Program-made: the position numbers and the translations under genes
The notes under the pieces: generated by a model
Told to the model about the DNA's origin: nothing
Databases searched by the model: none
What the model saw: the letters and a program-made list of their open reading frames with translations, nothing else
Shown here: in pieces, positions 23,012 through 35,635 of the stretch
Layout: each line of letters opens with the position of its first letter
How positions within the stretch are numbered: the stretch's first letter is position 1
Assembly: GCF_006171285.1 (NCBI RefSeq)
Contig: NZ_CP040889.1
Span: 1,550,001 to 1,614,000 of the forward strand
Source: Leclercia adecarboxylata
GTDB lineage: Bacteria > Pseudomonadota > Gammaproteobacteria > Enterobacterales > Enterobacteriaceae
Length of the DNA: 64,000 bases
Direction: 5' to 3'

Positions 23012-24481
23012 TTACATCATCACCACGTCAAACTGCTCCGGGTTATAGAGCGGCTCGATTTGTACTTTCACCTGTTTGCCGACAAAGATTTCCACTTCCG
23101 CAAGGGCGTGTGACTCTTCCCCTTTCAGGGCTTCCGCCACCGAAGGAGAAGCATAGACCAGGAAACGGTCGGAGTCGTAGGCGTGATGAACGCGGACGAT
23201 CTCACGCATGATCTCATAGCAGACCGTTTCAACCGTCTTCACCGTGCCGCGGCCATGGCAGGTCGGGCACTCGTTGCACAGTACATGCTCCACGCTTTCG
23301 CGGGTGCGCTTGCGGGTCATTTCCACCAGCCCAAGCTGGGAGAAGCCGTTGATGCTGGTTTTGACGCGATCTTTACTCAGCGCCTGCTCCAGGGAATGCA
23401 GCACGCGGCGGCGGTGGTCTTCGTTACTCATATCGATAAAGTCGATGATGATGATGCCACCCAGATTGCGCAGACGAAGCTGACGCGCAATGGCCTGCGT
23501 CGCTTCAATATTGGTGTTAAAAATGGTGTCGTCCAGATTGCGATGCCCGACAAACGCCCCGGTATTGATATCCACGGTGGTCATCGCTTCGGTCTGGTCG
23601 ATAATCAGATAGCCGCCGGATTTGAGTTCGACCTTACGCTCCAGCGCGCGCTGGATTTCGTTCTCGACGTCATACAGATCGAAAATCGGCTGGCGTCCGG
23701 TGTAGTGCTCCAGCAGGCCCGGCATTTCAGGAATGTACTCGGCGGTAAACTCGAGCAACGCGTCATAGGTCAGACGGGAGTCGACGCGGATACGGTCCAG
23801 TTGGGCATCGGCGAAGTCGCGCAGCACACGCTGGGCCAGCGCCAGCTCGCCGTACAGCTGATAGCGCGTCTGGTTGCGTTTTTTACGCTCCATCACTTTG
23901 GTCCAGACGCGTTTCAGGTAGGCGGCATCCGAGGCCAGATCTTCTTCGCTGATCCCCTCTGCGGCGGTGCGAATAATAAAGCCGCCCTGCTCGTCGCAGT
24001 AAGCGCCCACCACCTTTTTCAGCCGCTCGCGCTCGCTTTCGCTCTCGATACGCTGAGAAACGCCCACGTGAGAGGCGCCAGGCATAAAGACCAGATAACG
24101 GGAGGGTAAGGTGATGTCGGTGGTCAGACGCGCGCCTTTGGTACCCAGCGGATCTTTCACCACCTGCACCATCAGATCCTGGCCCTGACGCACCAGCTCG
24201 GAGATATCACGAACGGTGAACTGCTTTTGCTCTTCTCCTGCCACGCACTCGGTGTGCGGCATGATATCCGAGGCGTGCAGGAAGGCCGCTTTATCGAGTC
24301 CAATATCTACAAATGCCGCCTGCATACCCGGTAGTACACGACTGACACGACCTTTGTAGATATTGCCTACTATTCCGCGTCGCGCTTCACGCTCAATATG
24401 GATTTCCTGAAGAATGCCGCCATCAATGTAGGCCACACGGGTTTCCGAGGGCGTTACGTTTACCAACAATTCAGCCGTCAT
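23012..24481 (-). CDS. rng: Ribonuclease G
   Basis: 489 aa from ATG 24481 ([22 protein letters not shown]), the family start; the frame extends six codons further without support. RNase G is an RNase E paralog that matures the 16S rRNA 5' end and decays some mRNAs. An S1 domain covers about residues 35-130. The catalytic DNase I-like domain has the metal aspartates in TVDINTGAF (about 304) and IDFIDM (about 347). The zinc-link motif is CPTCHGRG near residue 407. The start overlaps the maf end by 11 bp. Confidence 0.97.
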   Translation of the reverse strand: MTAELLVNVTPSETRVAYIDGGILQEIHIEREARRGIVGNIYKGRVSRVLPGMQAAFVDIGLDKAAFLHASDIMPHTECVAGEEQKQFTVRDISELVRQGQDLMVQVVKDPLGTKGARLTTDITLPSRYLVFMPGASHVGVSQRIESESERERLKKVVGAYCDEQGGFIIRTAAEGISEEDLASDAAYLKRVWTKVMERKKRNQTRYQLYGELALAQRVLRDFADAQLDRIRVDSRLTYDALLEFTAEYIPEMPGLLEHYTGRQPIFDLYDVENEIQRALERKVELKSGGYLIIDQTEAMTTVDINTGAFVGHRNLDDTIFNTNIEATQAIARQLRLRNLGGIIIIDFIDMSNEDHRRRVLHSLEQALSKDRVKTSINGFSQLGLVEMTRKRTRESVEHVLCNECPTCHGRGTVKTVETVCYEIMREIVRVHHAYDSDRFLVYASPSVAEALKGEESHALAEVEIFVGKQVKVQIEPLYNPEQFDVVMM

Positions 24482-25064
24482 AATTATCCCTTCCCTCACG
24501 CAGTGAGTTAAAATTGCTCAGCAACTCATACGTTTCCACCAGCGGTAAGCCGACTACGGCGTGATAGCTGCCATTGATCTTCCTGACAAAACAGCCACCC
24601 AACCCTTGAATACCGTATGCACCTGCTTTATCCATAGGTTCACCGCTGGCGATATAACCGGCGATATCCTCATCAGTGAGTACTCTGAACGTGACCTCAG
24701 TGACAACCAGGCAGTCGAGCACATGCTGACTGTCTGCCAGCGCGACGGCGGTCATCACCTGATGCGTTTGCCCGGACAATTTGCGCAGCATCCTGAACGC
24801 ATGCTCGCTGTCGTGCGGTTTCTCGAGGACTTCACCGTTAAGGATCACGATGGTATCTGCGCCCAGCACCGGTAAATCACGCGGCACCTGCGCCACGCCT
24901 GCCTGGGCTTTCTCCCGCGCCAGGCGGGAAACATACTGCTGAGCACTTTCGCCCTCGGCACGTTTCTCTTCAATGCCGGTAACGATGCGTTCAAAAGATA
25001 CCCCTAACTGTGTCAGGAGTTCCTGACGGCGTGGGGAGCCGGAAGCGAGATACAAAGACGTCAT
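24471..25064 (-). CDS. yhdE: Maf-family nucleotide pyrophosphatase (YhdE)
   Basis: 197 aa. It hydrolyses dTTP, UTP and their modified analogues to monophosphates. N-terminal [10 protein letters not shown] (residues 8-17), the pyrophosphatase GADTIV (69-74), and C-terminal KAGAYGIQG are the Maf signatures. It lies between mreD (10 bp) and rng (11-bp overlap), so it is part of the mreBCD-yhdE-rng transcription unit typical of enterobacteria. Confidence 0.95.
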   Translation of the reverse strand: MTSLYLASGSPRRQELLTQLGVSFERIVTGIEEKRAEGESAQQYVSRLAREKAQAGVAQVPRDLPVLGADTIVILNGEVLEKPHDSEHAFRMLRKLSGQTHQVMTAVALADSQHVLDCLVVTEVTFRVLTDEDIAGYIASGEPMDKAGAYGIQGLGGCFVRKINGSYHAVVGLPLVETYELLSNFNSLREGRDNYDG

Positions 25065-25073
25065 AGAAACCTT

Positions 25074-26578
<1,505 letters not shown>

Positions 26579-26605
26579 AGGCTATGCGTACTCTCGCGTC
26601 AGAGA

Positions 26606-26632
26606 GAAAGGGTAGCCATCCGCTACCCTTTC
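26606..26632. other. Stem-loop between mreB and mreC
   Basis: GAAAGGGTAGC and GCTACCCTTTC form a perfect 11-bp stem with a 5-nt loop in the 62-bp gap between mreB and mreC. No T-tract follows on the minus strand, so a partial attenuator or an mRNA-end hairpin that lets mreB outnumber mreC is plausible but inferred. Confidence 0.6.
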
Positions 26633-26640
26633 ACACCTGA

Positions 26641-27810
<1,170 letters not shown>

Positions 27811-27963
27811 TTACAAATCGTCGCCTGACTCCCTCAGGGCTGAGAAAAAACAGCCTTCCTCACGTTCATTTGTAACCCGTTAAAGGTCGTTCACTGTCAT
27901 TTTGCTCGTCATACATCACGCTACAGGCGCGATATTCTACGTGAAAACTTACCAAACGGCAGG

Positions 27964-29904
27964 TTAAACAGAGTATCTTTGCGAATATTTTTTCACATTG
28001 CTGTCAAGAGGCTGAGAGGCCGCAAAAAAATCCCCCTGACCCCCTGTCACACCGCGCTCTGTCAACGTCTGCCATTCCGTTCGCGACCGCACACCTGTAG
28101 CAAATACACGTGTTTGCGTTCCTTTGCACGCTTCCACCAGGCTCTGCACCAGCAGCTGGTTTTCCGTGCGTTTTTCGATATTCCTTACCAGCCCCGGATG
28201 CAGCTTCAGTAACTCCACCTCCAGCGCCTTGATCCAGCTGGTGCTGACCAGCGTTAAACCCGCCTGCGTAACCGCCACGCGCGCGCCCAACGCATTAATC
28301 AACCGAACGACCGGCTGTAACCGACTGATGTGTTGACAAACATCCGCCTCTGCAAGTTCAAAAATAATCCGCTTGCGCTGCGATTTTTCACATTGCATCA
28401 ACACATCCCGCAGCCAGCGCTGGAATCGCGGGCGGATCAGGGACTCAACCGTGACCTGCAATGCCAGGTGCTCTTCGGGCCAGAAGGATAAGAATGGCAT
28501 CAATCGCGATATTTGCTGGCGATCGTACTCTTCGGACAGGCCAAACTGCAGCACCATCGGGAGATACTCCGCCGACACCACCTCTTCGTTGCCGTCGAAG
28601 ATCCGGCACAGCAATTCCCGGTGATGAACCTGGCCGCTGGTCAGCACCGCCGGTTTTTGATAAATCCGCGGGCCACCGCGGGTAAGCATCTGCTCAATTA
28701 AGGTTCGCCAGCGCACGTTGCCGCGCCCTTTTTCAGGCAGGGAGTCATCATAAACCGCCCAGCCGTTCGCCCCCTGCAACACCGCATTGCGGGTGGCGGC
28801 TTCGGCATGCTCCATCACCTGCTCGGTGGACTGTCCCCCGCGCCAGGCGCAAATGCCAATATGCACCATGTCTTCGCGATCGAGCATTTTGCTCGGCGGC
28901 AGCGCATCCACTGATTTCAACAGCAGGCTGGCGATACTTTCGGACTCTTTCAGGGTGCGGTGCGGCAGTAACACGGCGTAATCACTGCGGTGATAGCGTG
29001 CCAGCAGTGCGCCGGGATAGCGCATAATAAAGGTGGAGAGCATATTGATGAGCGTAAACAGGTGCTCCTCTGCTACCGCCCGCCCCCAGTTATCTTTCAG
29101 CAGATCGAAGTCCGGCAGACGGACAATCATCACCACCCCGTGGGTACCCACGTTCTCCTGATCTTCCAGCAAAGTCCCCAGCTGGTTATCAAAGAACAGG
29201 CGATTATTAAGGCCGGTTTTGTTGTCCTGGGCGGCATAGGAGCGGATCAGCGTGTCGATGCGGCTACGCTGGTCGCTGGCAAACTGGATTTCAGAGAGCA
29301 GGACGTCCAGCGCGCTGCTGGTGCGCGATGGCCATTCATAGACCGAGCCGCGCACCTGCGCGCCGCGTTCCCCGTTGAGGATCCGCGCTGAACGCGACTC
29401 CAGCAACTCCTGCCCGGAGAGCTGACGCCGTAGCCAGCGCACCGCCAGGAAGATCAGCACCACCACGAAGAATACCGCCAGAGTGAGCGGCGCGGTGGTC
29501 ATCATGGAACGAAAATAACTGGTCATTGGGTCCTGATAGACCAGGCTTATCGTCAGACCGGGATTTTTCAGGGAGGGGACGGTGAGCTCGAGCGTCTGGA
29601 GAGGAGAACCCGCCTGCCGGTAATAGGTTTGCCCGGTATGGCTTAGAAGGATGTGATCGCCCTGCTTAATCTCCACCCGCGTGATATCCACCGGGGCCAT
29701 GAGTTCATCCAGCTCGCGGGTAAGTTCTGGAAAGGGGGTGCTGACAAGGCGGGCATCAATCACCGACGCCACGGAATGGACGCGGTTCGCCAGCTTCCCC
29801 TGGATCGCATTATAGAAACTGAGCGAGCAGCCAATAAAGATGACAAAAATGGTCATCCCGGTAAGCAGGGAGATAAAAGCGGAGAACTTCGTCGATAATC
29901 GCAT
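27964..29904 (-). CDS. csrD: Csr regulator CsrD (degenerate GGDEF-EAL)
   Basis: 646 aa from ATG 29904 (MRLSTKFSAFISLLTG). Two transmembrane helices (about 8-30 and 138-160) flank a periplasmic region. A GGDEF-like domain has HRSDYAV in place of GG(D/E)EF, and an EAL-like domain has ELLCRI instead of the catalytic EAL. Such degeneracy is characteristic: CsrD makes no c-di-GMP but targets the sRNAs CsrB/CsrC for RNase E decay. Upstream of mreB on the same strand. Confidence 0.96.
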   Translation of the reverse strand: MRLSTKFSAFISLLTGMTIFVIFIGCSLSFYNAIQGKLANRVHSVASVIDARLVSTPFPELTRELDELMAPVDITRVEIKQGDHILLSHTGQTYYRQAGSPLQTLELTVPSLKNPGLTISLVYQDPMTSYFRSMMTTAPLTLAVFFVVVLIFLAVRWLRRQLSGQELLESRSARILNGERGAQVRGSVYEWPSRTSSALDVLLSEIQFASDQRSRIDTLIRSYAAQDNKTGLNNRLFFDNQLGTLLEDQENVGTHGVVMIVRLPDFDLLKDNWGRAVAEEHLFTLINMLSTFIMRYPGALLARYHRSDYAVLLPHRTLKESESIASLLLKSVDALPPSKMLDREDMVHIGICAWRGGQSTEQVMEHAEAATRNAVLQGANGWAVYDDSLPEKGRGNVRWRTLIEQMLTRGGPRIYQKPAVLTSGQVHHRELLCRIFDGNEEVVSAEYLPMVLQFGLSEEYDRQQISRLMPFLSFWPEEHLALQVTVESLIRPRFQRWLRDVLMQCEKSQRKRIIFELAEADVCQHISRLQPVVRLINALGARVAVTQAGLTLVSTSWIKALEVELLKLHPGLVRNIEKRTENQLLVQSLVEACKGTQTRVFATGVRSRTEWQTLTERGVTGGQGDFFAASQPLDSNVKKYSQRYSV

Positions 29905-30088
29905 CCTTGAGATTACTCCGTGAGTTGGTGAGGATAGCAAGTGAGTACTAACTTGCAATACGGCATCGGCATACTACCAAATCAGGTGTATCTGGCAATT
30001 TATTGCGTTAAATCGGCATCGCATGTCATTGAGCGAGTATAGTCTTCAAAAATTTTTTTCCAATCATCATCCCAGGTAAGGAATTCGT

Positions 30089-31063
30089 ATGCAGGCTTTG
30101 ATCTTAGAACAGCAGGAAGGCAAAACTCTTGCATCAGTGCAATCTATTGAGGAGAGCCGTCTGCCTGAAGGTGCCGTGACCGTTGACATCGACTGGTCCA
30201 GCCTTAATTACAAAGACGCCCTCGCCATAACGGGCACAGGCAAAATCATCCGCAATTTCCCAATGGTTCCAGGTATCGATTTTGCCGGGCGTGTACACGC
30301 CAGCGAAGATCCGCGTTTTCATGTGGGCCAGCAGGTGCTGCTGACCGGCTGGGGCGTGGGCGAGAATCACTGGGGCGGACTGGCGGCACAGGCGCGCGTC
30401 AATGGCGACTGGCTGGTGCCAATGCCAGACGGGCTCGATGGCCGCAAAGCGATGATCATCGGCACCGCCGGTTTTACCGCCATGCTGTGCGTGATGGCGC
30501 TGGAAGAGGCCGGCGTACGCCCTGAATCTGGTGAAGTGGTGGTGACGGGCGCCAGCGGCGGCGTCGGCAGCACGGCGGTTGCCCTGCTGCATAAGCTGGG
30601 TTACCAGGTCGCGGCGGTATCCGGCCGCGAAAGCACCCACGACTATCTGCGAAGCCTTGGTGCCAGCCGCATTCTGGGCCGGGATGAGTTCGCCGAGACC
30701 CGTCCGCTGGAAAAACAGATCTGGGCCGGGGCCGTTGATACCGTGGGCGACAAAGTGCTGGCGAAAGTGCTGGCGCAGATGAACTACGGCGGCTGCGTGG
30801 CGGCATGCGGTCTGGCGGGCGGTTTTGCCCTGCCGACCACGGTGATGCCGTTTATTCTTCGCAACGTCCGTTTGCAGGGAGTCGATTCCGTGATGACCCC
30901 CGCTGAGCGCCGGACACAGGCCTGGGAGCGACTGGTTCGCGATCTGCCTGCCTCCTTCTACGCGCAAAGTGCCACGCAGATTAGCCTTGAACAGGCACCG
31001 GAGTATGCCGCGAAAATCATCAGCAACCAGATCCAGGGCCGTACCCTGGTGAAGCTCGCCTAA
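30089..31063 (+). CDS. acuI: Acrylyl-CoA reductase / YhdH-type quinone oxidoreductase
   Basis: 324 aa. Zinc-independent medium-chain dehydrogenase/reductase of the AcuI/YhdH branch, reducing acrylyl-CoA to propionyl-CoA with NADPH. An N-terminal GroES-like domain leads to the NADPH-binding motif GASGGVGSTAV near residue 152. The substrate-loop segment YKDALAITGTGKI is near residue 43. Ribosome-binding site AAGGAATTCGT before the ATG at 30089. A hairpin (31101-31136) separates it from msrP. Confidence 0.94.
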   Translation: MQALILEQQEGKTLASVQSIEESRLPEGAVTVDIDWSSLNYKDALAITGTGKIIRNFPMVPGIDFAGRVHASEDPRFHVGQQVLLTGWGVGENHWGGLAAQARVNGDWLVPMPDGLDGRKAMIIGTAGFTAMLCVMALEEAGVRPESGEVVVTGASGGVGSTAVALLHKLGYQVAAVSGRESTHDYLRSLGASRILGRDEFAETRPLEKQIWAGAVDTVGDKVLAKVLAQMNYGGCVAACGLAGGFALPTTVMPFILRNVRLQGVDSVMTPAERRTQAWERLVRDLPASFYAQSATQISLEQAPEYAAKIISNQIQGRTLVKLA

Positions 31064-31100
31064 TCTTCAAATTTTCGTGACATATTCGCTTTAACCCTGC

Positions 31101-31136
31101 TCCTCCGTCATGCTTAGAAAAATGCATGACGGAGGA
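31101..31136 (+). promoter_or_regulatory. Perfect hairpin sequestering the msrP ribosome-binding site
   Basis: TCCTCCGTCATGC (31101-31113) and GCATGACGGAGGA (31124-31136) form 13 uninterrupted base pairs around a 10-nt A-rich loop. The right arm contains the GGAGG (31131-31135) that serves the msrP ATG at 31141. In RNA the site would be fully paired. No T-tract follows, so it is not a standard terminator for acuI. It could be a translational switch or, at DNA level, an operator. Confidence 0.75.
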
Positions 31137-31140
31137 AGCC

Positions 31141-32142
31141 ATGAAAGTGAAACCCCTGACGGAAGCCGATATCACTGCGGAATCCGTTTTTATGCTCAAG
31201 CGCCGCCAGATCCTCAAGATGCTGGGGATAGGCGCCGGTGCGCTGACGCTCTCACCCCTCGCCCAGGCCGATCTGCTGGACTGGTTTAAGGGCAACGATC
31301 GTCCGAAAGCGCCCCCAGGAAAGCCCCTCACCTTTACCCAGCCCGCGCAGTGGCAAAGCCAGCTGGCGAAAACCCCGGAAGAAAAAGTGACGGGCTACAA
31401 CAACTTCTATGAGTTTGGCCTGGATAAAGCCGATCCTGCCGCCAATGCCGGAAGCCTGAAAACCAACCCCTGGACGCTGAAAATCGACGGCGAAGTGGCA
31501 AAACCGCTGACCCTGGATTACGACGATCTCACTAAGCGCTTCCCGCTGGAGGAGCGCATCTACCGCATGCGCTGCGTCGAGGCCTGGTCGATGGTGGTGC
31601 CGTGGATCGGTTTTCCGCTGCATAAACTGCTGGCCCTGGTGGAGCCCACCAGCGATGCGAAGTATGTCGCCTTCCAGACCCTTTACGCCCCGGAAGATAT
31701 GCCCGGCCAGAAAGATCGGTTTATCGGCGGCGGGCTCGATTACCCGTATGTAGAAGGGTTACGTATTGATGAGGCGATGCATCCCCTCACGCTGCTCACC
31801 GTCGGCGTGTATGGTAAAGCGCTCCCGCCGCAAAACGGCGCGCCCATCCGCCTGACCGTACCCTGGAAGTATGGCTTCAAGGGGATTAAATCTATCGTCA
31901 GCATCAAGCTGACCCGCGAGCGCCCGCCGACTACCTGGAACCTGGCCGCACCGAACGAGTACGGTTTTTACGCCAACGTGAACCCGCATGTCGATCATCC
32001 GCGCTGGTCGCAGGCCACGGAGCGCTTTATCGGCTCAGGCGGTGCGCTGGACGTGAAGCGCCAGCCCACGCTGCTGTTTAACGGCTATGCCGATCAGGTC
32101 GCATCACTCTATCGCGGCCTCGACTTAAAGGAGTTTTTCTAA
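31141..32142 (+). CDS. msrP: Periplasmic methionine sulfoxide reductase, molybdopterin subunit MsrP
   Basis: 333 aa from ATG 31141 behind GGAGGAAGCC; an ATG at 31126 lies in the hairpin loop side and is not preferred. A twin-arginine signal ([14 protein letters not shown], about residues 20-33, cut near AQA) targets it folded to the periplasm. The sulfite-oxidase-type fold carries the Mo-ligand cysteine in YRMRCVEAW (Cys145). It repairs both methionine-sulfoxide diastereomers with electrons from MsrQ. Confidence 0.96.
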   Translation: MKVKPLTEADITAESVFMLKRRQILKMLGIGAGALTLSPLAQADLLDWFKGNDRPKAPPGKPLTFTQPAQWQSQLAKTPEEKVTGYNNFYEFGLDKADPAANAGSLKTNPWTLKIDGEVAKPLTLDYDDLTKRFPLEERIYRMRCVEAWSMVVPWIGFPLHKLLALVEPTSDAKYVAFQTLYAPEDMPGQKDRFIGGGLDYPYVEGLRIDEAMHPLTLLTVGVYGKALPPQNGAPIRLTVPWKYGFKGIKSIVSIKLTRERPPTTWNLAAPNEYGFYANVNPHVDHPRWSQATERFIGSGGALDVKRQPTLLFNGYADQVASLYRGLDLKEFF

Positions 32143-32742
32143 GTGCGTCTGACGGCAAAACAGACTACCTGGCTGAAAGTGGCCCTGCATCTTGCAGGGT
32201 TGCTTCCTTTTATATGGCTATTCTGGGCCGTCAGCCACGGCGGCTTCAGCGCCGACCCGGCCAAAGATATCCAGCACTTTACCGGCAGGACCGCGCTGAA
32301 GTTTTTACTGGCGACCCTGCTGGTGTCGCCCCTGGCGCGCTACGCAAAACAGCCGCTGCTGATCCGCACCCGCCGTCTGTTAGGCCTGTGGTGCTTCGCC
32401 TGGGCGACGTTACATCTCACCAGCTATGCGTTACTGGAGCTGGGCATTAATAATCTGGCCCTGCTGGGGAGCGAACTGGTGACCCGTCCTTACCTGACGC
32501 TCGGGATTGTTAGCTGGGTGATTTTGCTGGCATTAACCCTCACATCCACGCAGTACGCCCAGCGAAAACTGGGAAGGCGCTGGCAACTTCTGCATAATTT
32601 TGTCTATCTTGTCGCGATCCTCGCGCCCATCCACTACCTTTGGTCAGTGAAAATCCTCTCGCCGCAGCCGATCGTCTATGCGCTGCTGGCTGTGGGGCTT
32701 CTGGCGTGGCGATATAAGAAGTTTCGCCAGTGGTGGCGATAA
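32143..32742 (+). CDS. msrQ: Heme-binding membrane subunit MsrQ
   Basis: 199 aa, GTG start immediately after the msrP stop, with GGAG inside the msrP end. Six hydrophobic helices with conserved histidines ([42 protein letters not shown]), as in the ferric-reductase-like b-heme family. It passes quinol or flavin electrons to MsrP across the inner membrane. Confidence 0.96.
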   Translation: MRLTAKQTTWLKVALHLAGLLPFIWLFWAVSHGGFSADPAKDIQHFTGRTALKFLLATLLVSPLARYAKQPLLIRTRRLLGLWCFAWATLHLTSYALLELGINNLALLGSELVTRPYLTLGIVSWVILLALTLTSTQYAQRKLGRRWQLLHNFVYLVAILAPIHYLWSVKILSPQPIVYALLAVGLLAWRYKKFRQWWR

Positions 32743-32975
32743 TGAACGAAACTGTGCGTATTCCCGCAGATCGTTTACCCTTCCCGGGCATTTATCCGAA
32801 TGCTGTTGATAATCTTCCCTGATAAGACCAGTATTTAGCTGCCAAATGCTACGAAATCGTTATAATGTGCCACTTTGGTTTCCCCGACGGGTTTTTCGTA
32901 GCCTGAGAGGGTGACAATCGCGCATCGAAGGTATATTTTGTTTTTTACCGTAGATTCGCAGGAGATAGCGGCACA

Positions 32976-33428
32976 ATGGCTGACAAGTTTCACATCTTAG
33001 TTTTGAACGGGCCGAACCTGAATATGCTCGGCACCCGTGAACCCGAGAAGTACGGCACGCTGACGTTAACCGAGATTGTTAACCGTTTGGATAGCGAAGC
33101 AGCGGCGCTTAATGTGGAACTTGACCATTTTCAGTCGAACGCGGAGTACGCACTCATCGACCGAATTCATCAGGCTAAAGACACCACGGACTATATCCTG
33201 ATCAATCCGGCCGCGTTTACGCACACCAGTGTTGCTATTCGCGACGCGCTGCTGGCAGTGAGCATCCCGTTTATTGAGATCCACCTCAGCAACGTGCATG
33301 CGCGGGAGCCGTTCCGCCACCACTCCTACCTGTCGGATATCGCCGCTGGCGTTATCTGTGGACTGGGGGCTGACGGTTATTCATTCGCTTTACAGACAGC
33401 GGTAAAACGCCTGTCACAATCACACTAA
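32976..33428 (+). CDS. aroQ: 3-Dehydroquinate dehydratase, type II
   Basis: 150 aa dodecameric type II enzyme of the shikimate pathway (3-dehydroquinate to 3-dehydroshikimate). N-terminal [17 protein letters not shown] loop holds the catalytic Tyr26; the histidine lies in [11 protein letters not shown] near residue 102. It precedes accBC as in many Gammaproteobacteria. The gap 32743-32975 carries promoter material for aroQ-accBC. Confidence 0.96.
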   Translation: MADKFHILVLNGPNLNMLGTREPEKYGTLTLTEIVNRLDSEAAALNVELDHFQSNAEYALIDRIHQAKDTTDYILINPAAFTHTSVAIRDALLAVSIPFIEIHLSNVHAREPFRHHSYLSDIAAGVICGLGADGYSFALQTAVKRLSQSH

Positions 33429-33450
33429 ACAAAGAGTACGGAACCCACTC

Positions 33451-33921
33451 ATGGATATTCGTAAGATTAAAAAACTGATCGAGCTGGTTGAAGAATCAGG
33501 CATCTCCGAACTGGAAATTTCTGAAGGCGAAGAGTCTGTACGCATCAGCCGTGCAGCGCCAAACGCAAGCTTCCCGGTTATGCAACAAGCTTACGCTGCA
33601 CCAATGATGCAGCAACCAGCTCTGTCTAACGCTGTCGCGCCAGCGGCTACTCCAGCAATGGAAGCGCCAGCAGCAGCAGAAATCAGTGGCCACATCGTAC
33701 GTTCCCCAATGGTTGGTACTTTCTACCGCACCCCGAGCCCGGACGCTAAAGCGTTCATCGAAGTGGGCCAGAAAGTTAACGCGGGCGATACCCTGTGCAT
33801 CGTTGAAGCCATGAAAATGATGAACCAGATCGAAGCTGACAAGTCAGGTACTGTGAAAGCGATTCTGGTCGAAAGTGGTCAGCCGGTTGAATTTGACGAG
33901 CCGCTGGTCGTCATCGAGTAA
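33451..33921 (+). CDS. accB: Biotin carboxyl carrier protein of acetyl-CoA carboxylase
   Basis: 156 aa, E. coli length. An N-terminal regulatory part ([15 protein letters not shown]) is followed by a proline/alanine linker (about residues 40-75) and the C-terminal biotinyl domain. The biotinylated lysine is Lys122 in EAMKMMN, with the thumb TPSPDAK near 93-100. It carries carboxybiotin between AccC and AccAD. AccB is known to repress accBC transcription through its N-terminus. Confidence 0.98.
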   Translation: MDIRKIKKLIELVEESGISELEISEGEESVRISRAAPNASFPVMQQAYAAPMMQQPALSNAVAPAATPAMEAPAAAEISGHIVRSPMVGTFYRTPSPDAKAFIEVGQKVNAGDTLCIVEAMKMMNQIEADKSGTVKAILVESGQPVEFDEPLVVIE

Positions 33922-33931
33922 CGAGGCGAAC

Positions 33932-35281
33932 ATGCTGGATAAAATTGTTATCGCCAACCGCGGCGAGATTGCCCTGCGAATCCTTCGTGCCTGTAAAGAA
34001 CTGGGCATCAAGACCGTCGCTGTGCACTCAAGCGCGGACCGCGATCTGAAACACGTATTACTGGCGGATGAGACGGTCTGTATTGGCCCGGCTCCGTCCG
34101 TAAAAAGCTATCTGAATATCCCGGCAATCATCAGCGCCGCTGAAATCACCGGCGCGGTGGCTATTCACCCGGGTTACGGCTTCCTCTCTGAGAACGCCAA
34201 CTTTGCTGAACAGGTAGAGCGTTCCGGCTTTATCTTCATCGGTCCGAAAGCTGACACCATCCGCCTGATGGGCGACAAAGTGTCTGCGATCACCGCCATG
34301 AAGAAAGCAGGCGTTCCTACCGTACCAGGCTCCGACGGCCCACTGGGCGACGATATGGATGCTAACCGTGCCCATGCAAAACGCATTGGCTACCCGGTTA
34401 TCATCAAAGCGTCCGGCGGCGGCGGCGGTCGTGGTATGCGCGTTGTGCGCAGCGACGCTGAACTGGCCCAGTCCATCTCCATGACCAAAGCGGAAGCAAA
34501 AGCAGCTTTCAGCAATGACATGGTTTATATGGAAAAATACCTCGAAAACCCACGCCACATCGAAATTCAGGTGCTGGCAGACGGTCAGGGTAACGCTATC
34601 TATCTGGCAGAACGCGACTGCTCCATGCAGCGTCGTCACCAGAAAGTGGTCGAAGAGGCACCAGCACCGGGCATCACCCCGGAACTGCGTCGCTACATCG
34701 GCGAGCGCTGCTCTAAAGCCTGTGTGGATATCGGCTATCGCGGTGCAGGTACTTTCGAGTTCCTGTTCGAAAACGGCGAGTTCTACTTCATCGAGATGAA
34801 CACCCGTATTCAGGTTGAACACCCGGTTACCGAAATGATCACCGGCGTTGACCTGATCAAAGAGCAGCTGCGTATCGCTGCGGGTCAGCCACTGTCCATC
34901 AAACAGGAAGAAGTGATCGTCAAAGGCCATGCGGTGGAATGCCGTATCAACGCCGAAGACCCGAACACCTTCCTGCCAAGCCCGGGTAAAATCACGCGTT
35001 TCCACGCGCCGGGTGGTTTTGGTGTGCGCTGGGAGTCTCATATCTACGCCGGTTACACCGTACCGCCGTACTATGACTCAATGATCGGCAAGCTGATCTG
35101 CTACGGCGAATCCCGTGACGTGGCGATTGCCCGCATGAAGAACGCCCTGCAGGAGCTGATCATCGACGGCATCAAAACCAACGTCGATCTGCAGATGCGT
35201 ATTATGACTGACGAGAACTTCCAGCATGGTGGCACCAACATCCACTATCTGGAGAAGAAACTCGGTCTTAATGAAAAATAA
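33932..35281 (+). CDS. accC: Biotin carboxylase of acetyl-CoA carboxylase
   Basis: 449 aa from ATG 33932 ([20 protein letters not shown]); the frame extends into accB but the family start is clear, preceded by GAGGCGAAC. ATP-grasp enzyme: glycine-rich loop [13 protein letters not shown] (about 159-171), metal and catalytic residues in [16 protein letters not shown] (about 286-301). Pairs with accB 10 bp upstream and ends at a strong terminator. Confidence 0.99.
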   Translation: MLDKIVIANRGEIALRILRACKELGIKTVAVHSSADRDLKHVLLADETVCIGPAPSVKSYLNIPAIISAAEITGAVAIHPGYGFLSENANFAEQVERSGFIFIGPKADTIRLMGDKVSAITAMKKAGVPTVPGSDGPLGDDMDANRAHAKRIGYPVIIKASGGGGGRGMRVVRSDAELAQSISMTKAEAKAAFSNDMVYMEKYLENPRHIEIQVLADGQGNAIYLAERDCSMQRRHQKVVEEAPAPGITPELRRYIGERCSKACVDIGYRGAGTFEFLFENGEFYFIEMNTRIQVEHPVTEMITGVDLIKEQLRIAAGQPLSIKQEEVIVKGHAVECRINAEDPNTFLPSPGKITRFHAPGGFGVRWESHIYAGYTVPPYYDSMIGKLICYGESRDVAIARMKNALQELIIDGIKTNVDLQMRIMTDENFQHGGTNIHYLEKKLGLNEK

Positions 35282-35295
35282 GCACAGATAAGCAG

Positions 35296-35322
35296 CAAAA
35301 GGCCGGTTAATCCGGCCTTTTT
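35296..35322 (+). terminator. Terminator after accC
   Basis: AAAA, GGCCGG-TTAAT-CCGGCC, T6. Rho-independent terminator 15 bp after the accC stop. Confidence 0.94.
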
Positions 35323-35389
35323 TATTTCTGGGGGTTGCGAAGCCCCATAAGGTACAATCCCCGCTTTCTTTTTCCACAAGGGACAAAAA

Positions 35390-35635
35390 ATGGACAAACG
35401 TTTTGTTCAGGCCCATAAAGAAGCGCGATGGGCGCTGTGGTTAACCCTTCTTTATCTCGCTGCATGGTTAGTGGGCGCTTACCTACCTGGTTCTGCAATT
35501 GGTATCACCGGTCTCCCTCACTGGTTTGAGATGGCCTGCCTGCTCATCCCGCTGGTGTTTATTGTGCTCTGCTGGGCGATGGTGAAATTCATCTATCGCG
35601 ATATTCCGCTGGAGGATGACGATAATGCAGCTTGA
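35390..35635 (+). CDS. yhdT: Small inner-membrane protein YhdT (DUF997)
   Basis: 81 aa with two hydrophobic segments (about residues 15-36 and 42-66) and an acidic tail (LEDDDNAA). DUF997 family; it almost always precedes panF, and its stop overlaps the panF start by 11 bp, suggesting a shared unit. Function unknown. Confidence 0.92.
   Translation: MDKRFVQAHKEARWALWLTLLYLAAWLVGAYLPGSAIGITGLPHWFEMACLLIPLVFIVLCWAMVKFIYRDIPLEDDDNAA

Noticed and set aside
27964..29904. CsrD as an active diguanylate cyclase or phosphodiesterase
   Set aside because: The GGDEF site reads HRSDY and the EAL site ELLCRI, the known inactive state of this family.
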